Shown: positions 1 through 10,999 of the stretch, one piece after another
Numbering within the stretch: position 1 is the stretch's first letter
How the letters are laid out: each line of letters starts with the position of its first letter
The notes under the pieces: generated by a model
The model's database searches: none
What the model was told of the DNA's origin: nothing
Seen by the model: only the letters and a program-made list of their open reading frames with translations
Position numbers and translations under genes: made by a program
DNA from: Mesorhizobium sp. C432A
GTDB taxonomy: Bacteria > Pseudomonadota > Alphaproteobacteria > Rhizobiales > Rhizobiaceae
Assembly (NCBI RefSeq): GCF_030323145.1
Contig: NZ_CP100470.1
Span: forward strand, 1,736,001-1,800,000
Direction of reading: 5' to 3'
DNA length: 64,000 nucleotides

Positions 1-4
1 AGCG

Positions 5-847
5 ATGTTCACTGTGCTGCTGGCGTCGCTGGTCGGCATGCTTCCGGTGCGCCATCAACTGCACATCGAAGGGGTGTTCTTCGGGCTTGATTTCTTCATC
101 CTGAACGCCCTGTTCATGGGTGTGCTGTTCGTTCCGCTCGAACGTCTTTTCGCGCGCAACAAGGATCAGACCGTGTTCCGCGACGAATGGCGCGAGGACC
201 TGTTCTACTATCTGGTCTCATCGCTGCTGGTGCAGATTTTGACCTACCTGACCTTGGCGCCGTCCAACTTCGTCAATGCGCAGGGCGCCCTTGGTTCGGT
301 GCGCGCCTGGGTCCACGACTTGCCGTGGCTGGTGCAACTGCTGGCGGCAATGTTCCTGACCGACCTTGCCCAGTATTGGGTGCATCGGGCCTTTCATCGC
401 ATTCCCTGGCTGTGGAAGTTCCATGCCGTGCACCATTCCGCCAAGTCGATGGACTGGATTGCCGGTGCGCGCATGCATTTCCTGGAAATCATCGTGCTGC
501 GCAGCCTGACGGCCACCCCGATGTTCGTGCTGGGGTTCGATGAATCGGCTATCCAGACGTATATATTGATCGTCTACGTCTATTCGTCTTTCATCCATTC
601 CAACATCGGAACCAGTTTCGGTCCAGTCGAAAAGGTGCTGGTGTCGCCGCGTTACCACCACTGGCATCACGGCCTCGAGAAAGAAGCGATCGACGTAAAC
701 TTCGCCATCCATTTCCCGCTGCTCGACCGGCTGTTCGGTACCCACCATATGCCCGAAGGGCGCTGGCCGAACGGCTACGGCATTCACGGACATCCCGTTC
801 CGAACGGATACTGGCAGCAATTCCTCTATCCCTTCCGGCGCGGCTAG
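5..847 (+). CDS. Sterol desaturase / fatty acid hydroxylase family membrane protein
   Basis: A 280-residue integral membrane protein of the di-iron hydroxylase superfamily (sterol desaturase family). Three histidine clusters are visible: HRAFH at residues 127-131, HAVHH at 140-144 and HHWHH at 218-222. These are the ligands for the di-iron centre in this family. Hydrophobic stretches at about 25-45, 65-85 and 105-122 fit membrane helices that place the His boxes on the cytoplasmic side. The substrate cannot be read; hopanoids, carotenoids or fatty acids are possibilities. The first ATG is only 4 bases into the window, so the true start may lie upstream and the protein may be 5'-truncated here. 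Confidence 0.8.
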   Translation: MFTVLLASLVGMLPVRHQLHIEGVFFGLDFFILNALFMGVLFVPLERLFARNKDQTVFRDEWREDLFYYLVSSLLVQILTYLTLAPSNFVNAQGALGSVRAWVHDLPWLVQLLAAMFLTDLAQYWVHRAFHRIPWLWKFHAVHHSAKSMDWIAGARMHFLEIIVLRSLTATPMFVLGFDESAIQTYILIVYVYSSFIHSNIGTSFGPVEKVLVSPRYHHWHHGLEKEAIDVNFAIHFPLLDRLFGTHHMPEGRWPNGYGIHGHPVPNGYWQQFLYPFRRG

Positions 848-927
848 ACTGGAGTCCTTCGCGAAGCGCGCGTGTCACCGCGCCTGGCGAGGTTAGCCCA
901 ATCCATGACAAGCGACAGAGCCCCGAG

Positions 928-1681
928 ATGCGTGACGGCTACATAATCTGCGGCACGCCGAGAACCGGAAGCACCTTGCTGTGCGGCCTTCTGGCCTCGA
1001 CGAAAAACAGCCGGCGATCCGCACTCGTTCTACCGGCGGCAGGACAAGGCGGAATGGGCAGAAGAGTGGAAATTGCCGCATCCCGATACGATGAGCGCGC
1101 ATGACTTCGATGTCGCCTACCTCAAGGCGGCAATCAGCGCGGGAAAGGGCGGAACAGCCGTCTTCGGCTTGCGCCTGATGCGGGAAAACCTGGGTGAACT
1201 CTCGGCCATCCTCGACCGGATCTACCCAGACCTGCCATCGGACAAAGCACGCTTTGAAAAGGCCTTCGGCCGAATCCTCTACATCCATCTTTCGCGCGAA
1301 AACAAGCTGGCGCAGGCGGTGTCGCTGATCAAGGCCGAGCAGACTGGGCTTTGGCACATCGCGCCCGACGGAACCGAGATCGAACGGGTCGCACCGCCGC
1401 AGGAACCCCGCTACGATTTCAAGCGGATCCAGCGCGAGCTTGCCGAACTCGAAGCCTATGACGCGGGCTGGAACGTCTGGTTCGCGGAGCAGGGGATCGT
1501 CCCGCTGCGCATCGGCTATGAGCGCCTGTCAGGCGATCCGGCAGCGGCATTGGCATCCATCTGCAAGGCCCTGGGCGTTCCGGCGCCGAATGCCGCCGAC
1601 GTAAAGCCGGGCGTCGCCAAGCTCTCGGACGAGATTAGTCTGGACTGGATGCGCCGCTATCGTCTGGACGCGGCGATTTGA
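928..1681 (+). pseudogene. Stf0-family sulfotransferase, single +1 frameshift
   Basis: From the ATG at 928 the protein begins MRDGYIICGTPRTGSTLLCG, the PAPS-binding P-loop-like start typical of Stf0 sulfotransferases (transfer of sulfate from PAPS to a carbohydrate hydroxyl). The frame is lost in the A5 run at 1003-1007. Removing one A restores DPHSFYRRQDKAEWAEEWKL, which runs without interruption to the stop at 1679-1681 and gives about 250 residues, the normal family length. The C-terminal PLRIGYERL region is intact. The gene is convergent with the histidine kinase, and the two stop codons abut. The insertion may be a real mutation, a slippage site or a homopolymer sequencing error; family assignment is firm. 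Confidence 0.8.
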
Positions 1682-4039
<2,358 letters not shown>

Positions 4040-4109
4040 ATACGCATCATTTTAACGGTCGGGATTACGCTTGATTTACATTAAAATTCCGTTCGCGCCT
4101 GGCGGGCCG

Positions 4110-4322
4110 TCAAGATCCTGGCTGCACGTGCCCGGAGTTGGCGCCATAGAGGGTGGCATCGCATTCGCGCATCATGCGCAGTGCTTCTTCCTCGGTCAGG
4201 CCGAACTTGCGCATCATGCTCCGGATTTCGGGGCCTACAGCTATCTCCACCGGTCTTGCCGCCTGGCGGGTCTTCCTGGCCTTTTTCTTGGACATCAGTA
4301 CGTTTCCCGTTTTGACCGACAC
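4110..4322 (-). CDS. Small basic hypothetical protein
   Basis: 70 residues, or 61 if translation starts at the internal ATG at 4295 (MSKKKARKTRQ). The N-terminus is Lys/Arg-rich, followed by a helical segment (RSMMRKFGLTEEEALRMMRECD) that resembles a helix-turn-helix-like or ribbon-like small DNA-binding unit, though no family can be named. It lies between the hybrid kinase and the LacI regulator, on the same strand as both. It is retained because of its amino-acid composition and position; the function is unknown. Confidence 0.5.
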   Translation of the reverse strand: MSVKTGNVLMSKKKARKTRQAARPVEIAVGPEIRSMMRKFGLTEEEALRMMRECDATLYGANSGHVQPGS

Positions 4323-4332
4323 ATGTTTCGCA

Positions 4333-5352
4333 TCAGCCCTGGCCCGGCCTCACCGTGCTGCGCCAGACCATGGGCGCATGGCAGATCAGGCGGCTGCCAG
4401 CCTCCTCCCGCGCGCCGGTCGCGAGCCGCACGGCGCGCCTGGCGATCTCCTCGATCGGCGGCGAGAACGTCGTCAGCCGGTAAGAGGCCCAGTCGGCCTG
4501 TTCAATGTCGTCAAAGCCGATGACGCAGAGATCGCGGGGTACGTTGATGCCGAACTCGTGGCGGGCCGCATCGAGAAAGCCGCACGCAATCAGGTCGGTC
4601 ACGCAGAACGCCGCATCCGGCCGCTGCCGGCCGGAAAAGAGTCGCCTGGCGCCATCGGCTCCGGTGGCATAGCCGGTGCGGCCCTCGCGCCACACGGTCA
4701 CCTCCAGCCCTTCCTTCTGCGCGGCGGTAAGGAAGGCGGTTTCGCGGGAGAGCAGGCTGGGCGTGCCGGCAGCCGAGGTCACCAAAGCGGGGCGGGTACA
4801 GCCGGCCCGGATGAAGGCATGCAGCGCTGCCTCTGCGGCTGCAGCGTTGTCGACACCGATATTGTGCGGGCCGTCGAAGCGGTCATCGCGATTGATCAGC
4901 ACCAGCCGCTGGCCGTTCTCAAGACAGGTGCGGATCAGCAACTGCGGCGGCGAGCCGGACAGAACGATGCTCGCATCGGCGCGATAGTTCAGCGTGTTGC
5001 GCAGCGCCTGGTCGACATGGTGGCTGGGGCCGGAGGTGTTGAACACCATGGCCATTTTGCCGGCGTCCCGCAGATGTTGGGTCAGCGCCTTCTGCAGGCG
5101 GGCATGATAGGGCGTGTCGCCATCGGCAACGATGAGGCAGACGATGCCGGTCGAAGCCCGCATCAGGCCGCGAGCCAGATGGTTGACGTGATAGCCGAGT
5201 TGCTCGGCCGCCAGCATCACCCGCTCGCGGGTTTCCCCGGAAACGGAAGCGCCGGGCGTGAAGGTACGTGACACGGCCGAGCGTGAAACCCCGGCGAGGT
5301 CGGCAACCTGCTGGGCGCTGGAAAAACCGGTGCGGATTCTCGGAACCGTCAA
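4333..5352 (-). CDS. LacI family transcriptional regulator of the divergent sugar-phosphate uptake operon
   Basis: About 339 residues from a TTG at 5352, which has a GAGAG ribosome-binding site. The open frame extends upstream to 5505, but that part crosses the operators and has no family character. The N-terminal LacI HTH is clear (AQQVADLAGVSRSAVSRTF, with the hinge segment VNHLARGL). A periplasmic-binding-protein-like effector domain follows, with IVLSGSPPQ, VLINRDDRFDG and CVIGFDDIEQADW. It is divergent from the IMPase-ABC transporter operon, and two identical 16-bp palindromes lie in the shared spacer. LacI regulators bind sugars or sugar phosphates, which fits the transporter being for a sugar derivative. 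Confidence 0.9.
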   Translation of the reverse strand: MTVPRIRTGFSSAQQVADLAGVSRSAVSRTFTPGASVSGETRERVMLAAEQLGYHVNHLARGLMRASTGIVCLIVADGDTPYHARLQKALTQHLRDAGKMAMVFNTSGPSHHVDQALRNTLNYRADASIVLSGSPPQLLIRTCLENGQRLVLINRDDRFDGPHNIGVDNAAAAEAALHAFIRAGCTRPALVTSAAGTPSLLSRETAFLTAAQKEGLEVTVWREGRTGYATGADGARRLFSGRQRPDAAFCVTDLIACGFLDAARHEFGINVPRDLCVIGFDDIEQADWASYRLTTFSPPIEEIARRAVRLATGAREEAGSRLICHAPMVWRSTVRPGQG

Positions 5353-5384
5353 GCGAACGCTCTCGCTGCTGTTTTCGTGATTCT

Positions 5385-5400
5385 TTGCACGCCAGTGCAA
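5385..5400. promoter_or_regulatory. LacI-type operator O1
   Basis: TTGCAC-GCCA-GTGCAA, a palindrome with 6-bp arms and a 4-bp centre. It lies 33-48 bases upstream of the proposed TTG start of the LacI gene, so it probably mediates autoregulation. The same arms occur in O2, 81 bp away centre to centre. Confidence 0.75.
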
Positions 5401-5465
5401 TGTAATGCAACTCTCCTGCCATTGCCACCCACCGCACTTGACAGGCATGGCCGAATGCAACAGCT

Positions 5466-5481
5466 TTGCACAGCCGTGCAA
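5466..5481. promoter_or_regulatory. LacI-type operator O2
   Basis: TTGCAC-AGCC-GTGCAA, with the same 6-bp arms and spacing as O1. It lies 90-105 bases upstream of the phosphatase ATG at 5571, where the divergent operon promoter must be. The pair would allow repression of both directions, possibly by looping over 81 bp. Confidence 0.75.
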
Positions 5482-5570
5482 TACAAGCCGGCTCAAGAGT
5501 GGCATCGGAGGAATACCCTGTCCATTTCGCCGAAGACGGCTTTGAGGGCGCGATTGTCCGGACCGGCTGC

Positions 5571-6404
5571 ATGAGCAGGGCGGCGGCGCATCCGAAGGCG
5601 GACCGGCTGTCCGAGGCCGAGATGGACAGGCGTGCCGAGGTCTGCCGGAAACTGCTTGTCACGGCCGGGCAACTGGCGATGGAAGGCTATGCCCGGCAGG
5701 GCGCCGTCCAGCCGGTGGCGATGAAAGGCCCGCAGGATTTTCTCACTGAAACCGACGGCAAGGTCGAGGAGCACATCCGCGCGACGCTGGCAGAGGCTTT
5801 TCCGCAGGACGGGTTTTTGGGCGAGGAAGGCGGTGGCATGGGCTCTGCCCGCATGTGGGTCGTCGACCCCATCGACGGCACCGCCAATTTCATGCGCGGT
5901 ATTCCGCATTTCTGCATTTCGATAGCTTTCGTCGAGAACGGCCGCAGCGAGATCGGCGGCATTGCCAATCCGGCCATCGGCGAAACGTACTTTGCCCGTC
6001 GCGGGCAGGGCGCGACGCGCAATGGCGCGCCGATCCATGTGTCGCCGACGCAAGCGTTCGACCGCGCCTTTGTCGAGTTCGGCTGGTCGCCCAGGATTCC
6101 CAATCGCGACTATCTGGACAAGGTGAGCCTTGTCTGGGCACTCGGCGCCAATGTGCGGCGCTCCGGCTCCGGAGCGCTTGGGCTGGCCTATGTGGCCGAC
6201 GGCCGCTCGGATGCCTATGCCGAGCTGCACATCAATTCGTGGGACTGCCTGGCCGGATTGCTGCTGGTGGAGGAGGCCGGCGGCCGTGTGAACCGGTTCC
6301 TCGACGGCGACGGCATGGCGAAGGGCAATCCCGTGCTAGCGGCAGCACCCGGCCTTGCGGCGACATTGTCCCAGGTGATCGGAGTGCCGCTCGACGACGG
6401 GTAG
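5571..6404 (+). CDS. Inositol monophosphatase family phosphatase
   Basis: 277 residues from the ATG at 5571. The frame is open further upstream, but that part overlaps operator O2. The IMPase metal-binding signatures are present: an EEGGG-type site (LGEEGGG), WVVDPIDGTANF, and a C-terminal WDCLAGLLLVEEAGG. Members are Mg2+/Li+-sensitive phosphatases of myo-inositol-1-phosphate, fructose-1,6-bisphosphate, histidinol phosphate or similar small phosphates. It is the first gene of an operon with a binding-protein ABC transporter of the AfuABC type and is transcribed away from a LacI regulator. This suggests it removes phosphate from the imported ligand in the cytoplasm. The exact substrate is inferred, not shown. 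Confidence 0.85.
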   Translation: MSRAAAHPKADRLSEAEMDRRAEVCRKLLVTAGQLAMEGYARQGAVQPVAMKGPQDFLTETDGKVEEHIRATLAEAFPQDGFLGEEGGGMGSARMWVVDPIDGTANFMRGIPHFCISIAFVENGRSEIGGIANPAIGETYFARRGQGATRNGAPIHVSPTQAFDRAFVEFGWSPRIPNRDYLDKVSLVWALGANVRRSGSGALGLAYVADGRSDAYAELHINSWDCLAGLLLVEEAGGRVNRFLDGDGMAKGNPVLAAAPGLAATLSQVIGVPLDDG

Positions 6405-6438
6405 ATCGTTTCCAGTGAGAAGACAGGGAGGAATATCG

Positions 6439-7491
6439 ATGAAGACATTTGACAGTAAGCAAGGCTTGCGCGCCGCCTGGCTTGGCCTTGGCGCGGCGCT
6501 GGCCATGTTCGGATTGGCGAGTGCCGCCCAGGCGGCCGACCGCAGCCTCACAATGTATTGCGCCGTCGACGAGGCCTGGTGCCGGGCGATGGCGACCACC
6601 TACCAGAAGGAGACGGGCGTCAGCGTCGACATGACCCGCATGAGCGCCGGCGAAATCTACGCCCGCCTCCGGGCCGAGAAGGACAATCCGCAAGCCGATA
6701 TCTGGTGGGGCGGCACCGGCGACCCGCATCTGCAGGCGGCGGAAGAGGGCCTCACCCAGGAATACAAGTCGCCGCAACTGGCAAACTTGCGCGACTGGGC
6801 GCTGAAGCAGGCCGACAGGTCGAAGAACCGCACGGTCGGCATTTATCTCGGTGCGCTCGGTTACGGCTATAATGAGGAAGATCTGAAGCAGCGCGGGCTG
6901 ACCGCGCCGGCGTGCTGGGCCGATCTGGTCAAGCCGGAATTCCAGGGCGAGATCGAGATGGCCGACCCGAATTCATCGGGCACGGCCTGGACCATGCTTG
7001 CCACGATCGTCCAGCTGATGGGCGAGGACAAGGCATTCGACTATCTCAAGCAGCTCAACAAGAACATCGCCGAATACACCAAGGCAGGGGCCGCGCCGGC
7101 ACTCGCCGTCGGCAAGGGCGAGACGCTGATCGGCATCTCCTTCCAGCACGACGTCATCAACGCGGCCAAGCAGAACCCGGCGGTGAAGGTGGTTTCGCCT
7201 TGCGAGGGCACCGGCTTCGAGATCGGCTCGATGAGCATCGTGACGGGCGCCAAGCATGTCGAAGAGGCGCAGAAATTCTACGACTGGGCGCTGAGCCCGG
7301 ATGCGCAGAAGCTCGCGGCGCCGAACGGCAGCTTCCAGATCCCGTCGAACACCGCCACGCCGGTGCCGCCCGAGGCGCCGGACCTCTCGAAGATCAAGCT
7401 GATCGACTACGACTTCGCCAAATACGGCTCGTCGGCCGAACGCAAGCGGCTGTTGAAGAAGTTCACCGACGAGGTCCGCAATGGCGGCTGA
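6439..7491 (+). CDS. Periplasmic substrate-binding protein, AfuA-like (family often labelled Fe3+-binding)
   Basis: 350 residues, with a GGGAGG ribosome-binding site before the ATG at 6439. A signal peptide ends near AQA-ADRS. The body is a class-II periplasmic binding protein of the COG1840 type (ADIWWGGTGDPH, ADPNSSGTAWTML). The sequence FQHD gives H237-D238, with E261 in SPCEGTGFEIG. As recalled, Actinobacillus AfuA contacts hexose phosphate through H205, D206 and E229, and the spacing (1 and 24 residues) is the same here. There is no tyrosine cluster typical of FbpA iron sites in this region. Delivery of a sugar phosphate to the adjacent permease is therefore favoured over iron. A hairpin follows the gene. 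Confidence 0.85.
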   Translation: MKTFDSKQGLRAAWLGLGAALAMFGLASAAQAADRSLTMYCAVDEAWCRAMATTYQKETGVSVDMTRMSAGEIYARLRAEKDNPQADIWWGGTGDPHLQAAEEGLTQEYKSPQLANLRDWALKQADRSKNRTVGIYLGALGYGYNEEDLKQRGLTAPACWADLVKPEFQGEIEMADPNSSGTAWTMLATIVQLMGEDKAFDYLKQLNKNIAEYTKAGAAPALAVGKGETLIGISFQHDVINAAKQNPAVKVVSPCEGTGFEIGSMSIVTGAKHVEEAQKFYDWALSPDAQKLAAPNGSFQIPSNTATPVPPEAPDLSKIKLIDYDFAKYGSSAERKRLLKKFTDEVRNGG

Positions 7492-7525
7492 GCGCGTTCT
7501 TTCGTGCTCACTCTAGCATCTGATC

Positions 7526-7551
7526 GCCGGCTGCCCTTCGCGGCAGCTGGC
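7526..7551 (+). promoter_or_regulatory. Intergenic hairpin between binding-protein and permease genes
   Basis: GCCGGCTGCC pairs with GGCAGCTGGC (10 bp with one G-U) around a CTTCGC loop. No T-run follows, so it is more likely an mRNA-stability or attenuating structure than a full terminator. Such hairpins commonly keep the binding-protein level above that of the permease. Confidence 0.6.
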
Positions 7552-7581
7552 GCACCATCCTTTGGCACAGAAAGACATTGA

Positions 7582-9786
7582 ATGGCCGCGGCCGGTTCCA
7601 TGGTCAGTTCCGCTCCTGGACGCAGCGCGCTCGCCTGGGTAATGGCCGCGTGGGCGAGCTTCGTGCTCTTGCCTTGGTACAAGGTCGAAGGCGGCTTCCT
7701 GTCGTTCGACTGGCTGGCACAGCCGACGGATGCGACGCCGGCCATCATACTGGCGCTCGGTGGCCGGCCCTGGCTGTTGCCGCTTGTCCTGCCGCTTCTG
7801 CTGGCGAGCTGGCTGGTGGCGCGCAACAAACCCAAGAGCCTTGCGATTGCAGGCGCGGCGGGCCTGCTGTGGCTGGCCATCGAAGGCTTTTCCATCATCC
7901 ATTCGGGCTGGGGATTTGGCTTGCTTACCCAGGTCGCCGGCACGCCGGGACCGATACAGCCGGGGCTCGGCTGGGGTGCGGCGCTCTATGCCGTGGCGAT
8001 GCTGATGTTCATCGCCGAGGCGCTCGCCGCGCGCGGCTGGTGCAAGGGCGACCGTTTCGTCGTCGGCTCGCTCTCAATCGTGATTGCTTCGCTGATCCTG
8101 TTCGTCGCCTATCCGCTGCTGTCGATCCTCACCTCGGCCATCAAGGATAATGACGGCAATGTCGTGCCGGCGCTGTTCGTCGAAAAGATCTTCAGCGCCA
8201 ACATATGGAGCCTGCGCTGCCTCTATGGCGAGGGCTCCTGCGGCGTGGCGTGGAACACGGTGGCGATCGCAGTCCTCGTCGGCTTTTTCTGCACGGCGCT
8301 TGGGCTGGCTCTGGCGCTGATTGCGCTTCGCACCAAGCTGCCGGCCAAATGGCTGCTGCGCGGCCTGTCCATCCTGCCGATCATCACGCCGCCCTTCGTC
8401 ATCGGCCTGGCGCTGATCCTGCTGTTCGGCCGCGCCGGCATCGTCACCAACCTCATGTCGGTGCATCTCGGCATTCCGCGCAGCCGCTGGATCTATGGCA
8501 TGGCCGGCATCACCATCGCGCAGGTGCTGGCCTTCACGCCGATCGCCTTCCTGGTTCTGGTCGGCGTGCTGCAAGGGGTCAGCCCGAGCATGGAGGAGGC
8601 GTCGCAGACCTTGCGCGCCAGTCGCTGGCGGACGTTTCGTACCGTCACCTGGCCGTTGATCCGGCCGGGCCTGGCCAGCGCCTTCCTGATCTCGTTCATC
8701 GAGAGCATGGCCGATTTCGCCAATCCGCTGGTGCTGGGAGGCAATTTCAACGTGCTGTCGACCGATATATTCTTCGCGGTGGTTGGCGCGGCGCACGACC
8801 AGGGCCGCGCGGCGGTGCTGGCGATCGTGCTGTTGATGTTCACGCTGGCAGCCTTCGTCATCCAGCGCCGCTGGATCGGCAGCCGCAGCTACGTCACCGT
8901 CGCAGGCAAGGGCGATGGCGGTGTACCGGCGACGCTGCCCAAGGCCTTGCGGATCGGCTGCTACGCCGCCGTCGTTCCGTGGCTGGTTCTGACCATCGTG
9001 GTCTACGGCATCATCCTGTGCGGCGGTTTCGTGCAATCGATCGGGCGCGACAACACGCCGACGCTCGAATATTTCCTCACCGCCTTTTCGATCGAGAAAG
9101 GCGTCAATGGCTGGTTTTTCAGCGGCTCGGCCTGGCCGTCGCTGCTGATGACCATCGGCCTGGCGCTGGTGGCGATGCCGTTCACCGCGGCGCTCGGCAT
9201 CCTGACGGCCTATCTGCTCGACCGGCAGCGTTTCGCCGGGCGCACCATGTTCGAATTCCTGGCGATGATGAGCTTTGCCATTCCCGGCACGGTGATCGGC
9301 GTCAGCTATATCCTTGCCTTCAACGTGCCGCCGGTGCAGTTGACGGGCACCGGGCTGATCATCGTCATCTCCTTCATCTTCCGCAACATGCCGGTGGCGA
9401 TCCGCGCCGGGCTCGCCAATCTCGGCCAGATTGACAAGAGCCTGGATGAGGCATCGCTGACGCTTGGGGCGCGGTCTTTTGCTACCTTGCGGCGGGTGAT
9501 CCTGCCGATCCTGAAGCCGGCGATCGTGACCGCGATGATCTACAGTTTCGTGCGCGCGGTGACGGCGGTCAGCGCCGTCATCTTCCTGGCGAGCGGCCGG
9601 TTCAACCTCGCCACGGTCTACATTGTCGGGCGCGCAGATGTCGGCGAATACGGCATCGCGATTGTCTATTCGGCGGTGATGATCGTCGTCATGATGGTCA
9701 TCCTCATCGGCATCCAGCTGCTGGTCGGCGAACGCCGGCTCGGCCGGCGCCGTGCCGGTCCGGAAGCCGTTGTGGCAGCAATCTGA
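7582..9786 (+). CDS. Fused double-domain ABC transporter permease (AfuB/FbpB type)
   Basis: 734 residues with two binding-protein-dependent permease domains in one chain, about 12 or more membrane helices in total. Each domain has an EAA loop for ATPase docking: EEASQTLRASRWRTFRTVTWP in the first and DEASLTLGARSFATLRRVILP in the second. The N-terminal 130 residues add extra helices before the first domain. The ATG follows the binding-protein gene by 90 bp, and the stop overlaps the ATPase start (TGATG), so the two are translationally coupled. Family members are often called iron permeases; the operon context argues for a phosphorylated sugar or inositol ligand. Confidence 0.88.
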   Translation: MAAAGSMVSSAPGRSALAWVMAAWASFVLLPWYKVEGGFLSFDWLAQPTDATPAIILALGGRPWLLPLVLPLLLASWLVARNKPKSLAIAGAAGLLWLAIEGFSIIHSGWGFGLLTQVAGTPGPIQPGLGWGAALYAVAMLMFIAEALAARGWCKGDRFVVGSLSIVIASLILFVAYPLLSILTSAIKDNDGNVVPALFVEKIFSANIWSLRCLYGEGSCGVAWNTVAIAVLVGFFCTALGLALALIALRTKLPAKWLLRGLSILPIITPPFVIGLALILLFGRAGIVTNLMSVHLGIPRSRWIYGMAGITIAQVLAFTPIAFLVLVGVLQGVSPSMEEASQTLRASRWRTFRTVTWPLIRPGLASAFLISFIESMADFANPLVLGGNFNVLSTDIFFAVVGAAHDQGRAAVLAIVLLMFTLAAFVIQRRWIGSRSYVTVAGKGDGGVPATLPKALRIGCYAAVVPWLVLTIVVYGIILCGGFVQSIGRDNTPTLEYFLTAFSIEKGVNGWFFSGSAWPSLLMTIGLALVAMPFTAALGILTAYLLDRQRFAGRTMFEFLAMMSFAIPGTVIGVSYILAFNVPPVQLTGTGLIIVISFIFRNMPVAIRAGLANLGQIDKSLDEASLTLGARSFATLRRVILPILKPAIVTAMIYSFVRAVTAVSAVIFLASGRFNLATVYIVGRADVGEYGIAIVYSAVMIVVMMVILIGIQLLVGERRLGRRRAGPEAVVAAI

Positions 9787-10901
9787 TGGGGAGAAGCGGC
9801 GTGGATCAGACGGCGAAGACTGCTGCCCCGGTTGTCACGGACAGGCCGGCCGTGCGGTTCGAGGGCGTCACCAAGAAATACGGCGCGGTGACCGCCGTCG
9901 ACAACGTCAGCTTCGACATCGCGCCGGCCAGCCTGGTGACGCTGCTCGGGCCCTCGGGTTGCGGCAAGACGACGACGCTCAGGCTGATCGCCGGACTGGA
10001 ACAGACCAGCACCGGGCGCATCCTGATCGACGACAAGGACGTCACCTTGCTGTCCGCCGCCGAGCGAGATGTCTCCATGGTGTTCCAGTCCTATGCGCTG
10101 TTCCCGCACATGAACGTGATGGAGAATGTCAGCTACGGCTTGCGGGCTATGGGGCTTGGCAAGGCGCAGGCAGCCGAGCGCGCCGCCGAAAAGCTGTCGC
10201 TTGTCGGCCTGTCCGGCTACGAGAAGCGCCAGCCGAGCGAATTGTCCGGCGGCCAGCAGCAGCGCGTCGCGGTGGCGCGAGCCATCGTACTGGAGCCGAA
10301 GGTGCTGCTGTTCGACGAGCCGCTGTCCAATCTCGACGCCAAGCTGCGCCGGCGGGTGCGCGACGAAATCCGGGGTCTCCAGCAAGATCTGGCGCTGACC
10401 ATGGTCTATGTCACGCATGACCAGGAAGAGGCGCTCGCCGTCTCCGACCGCATCATCGTCATGAACGCCGCTCGCGTCGCCCAGGACGGCACGCCGCGCG
10501 ACCTCTACAACGAGCCGACCAACCGCTTCATCGCCGACTTCATGGGCGACGCCAATCTGCTCGACGTCGAGGTGCTTTCCAGCAATGCGACCAGTGCAAG
10601 GGTCAAGGTCGGACCCTTGCTGCTCGACATGCCGGGTCGCGGTAACGCTCCGGGGCCGGCGATGCTCGCTGTGCGCCCGAATGCCGTGCGCATCTTGCCC
10701 GGCCAGCCAGCGGGCACCATGAAGGGCCGGGTGGTCAAGAGCTCGTATCTCGGCGACCACATGGAATACCGCATCGCGATCAGCGATCCGGCGGTCGAAC
10801 TGTTCGCGACATCGCCTGATGTCACACCCGCCGTGGCGGAAGGGACGATGGTCGGGATCGATTTCGATCCGGCGAAGATCGTGCTGATCAAAGACGATTG
10901 A
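9786..10901 (+). CDS. ABC transporter ATP-binding protein (AfuC/FbpC type)
   Basis: 371 residues. Walker A is GPSGCGKTT, the signature is LSGGQQQR and Walker B is LLFDEP followed by LSNLD, with a switch His in VTHDQEEA. The last 130 residues form a TOBE-like regulatory region. The start overlaps the permease stop; an alternative GTG at 9801 has a better-placed GGGGAG. It energises the permease encoded just before it. The gene ends the operon, and the next promoter (ECF41 type) begins 40 bases downstream. Confidence 0.9.
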   Translation: MGRSGVDQTAKTAAPVVTDRPAVRFEGVTKKYGAVTAVDNVSFDIAPASLVTLLGPSGCGKTTTLRLIAGLEQTSTGRILIDDKDVTLLSAAERDVSMVFQSYALFPHMNVMENVSYGLRAMGLGKAQAAERAAEKLSLVGLSGYEKRQPSELSGGQQQRVAVARAIVLEPKVLLFDEPLSNLDAKLRRRVRDEIRGLQQDLALTMVYVTHDQEEALAVSDRIIVMNAARVAQDGTPRDLYNEPTNRFIADFMGDANLLDVEVLSSNATSARVKVGPLLLDMPGRGNAPGPAMLAVRPNAVRILPGQPAGTMKGRVVKSSYLGDHMEYRIAISDPAVELFATSPDVTPAVAEGTMVGIDFDPAKIVLIKDD

Positions 10902-10940
10902 ACGCGCCGGGAAAGCACCTTCGAAAAAATCCAGCCTGAA

Positions 10941-10967
10941 TGTCACACCGGCCGGTCTTGTCTCGTC
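10941..10967 (+). promoter_or_regulatory. ECF41-dependent promoter
   Basis: TGTCACA, 16 bases, then CGTC, an exact match to the published ECF41 consensus as I recall it. It lies 33 bases upstream of the carboxymuconolactone-decarboxylase-like ATG at 11000. The sigma factor encoded second in the same transcript would recognise it, giving an autoregulatory loop. Confidence 0.8.
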
Positions 10968-10999
10968 ATGATGGCGTACCCAACACAAGGACTGCAATC

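Noticed and set aside
6439..10901. Iron(III) uptake operon
   Set aside because: Family names suggest iron, but the LacI regulator, phosphatase gene and AfuA-like ligand residues fit a phosphorylated sugar better.
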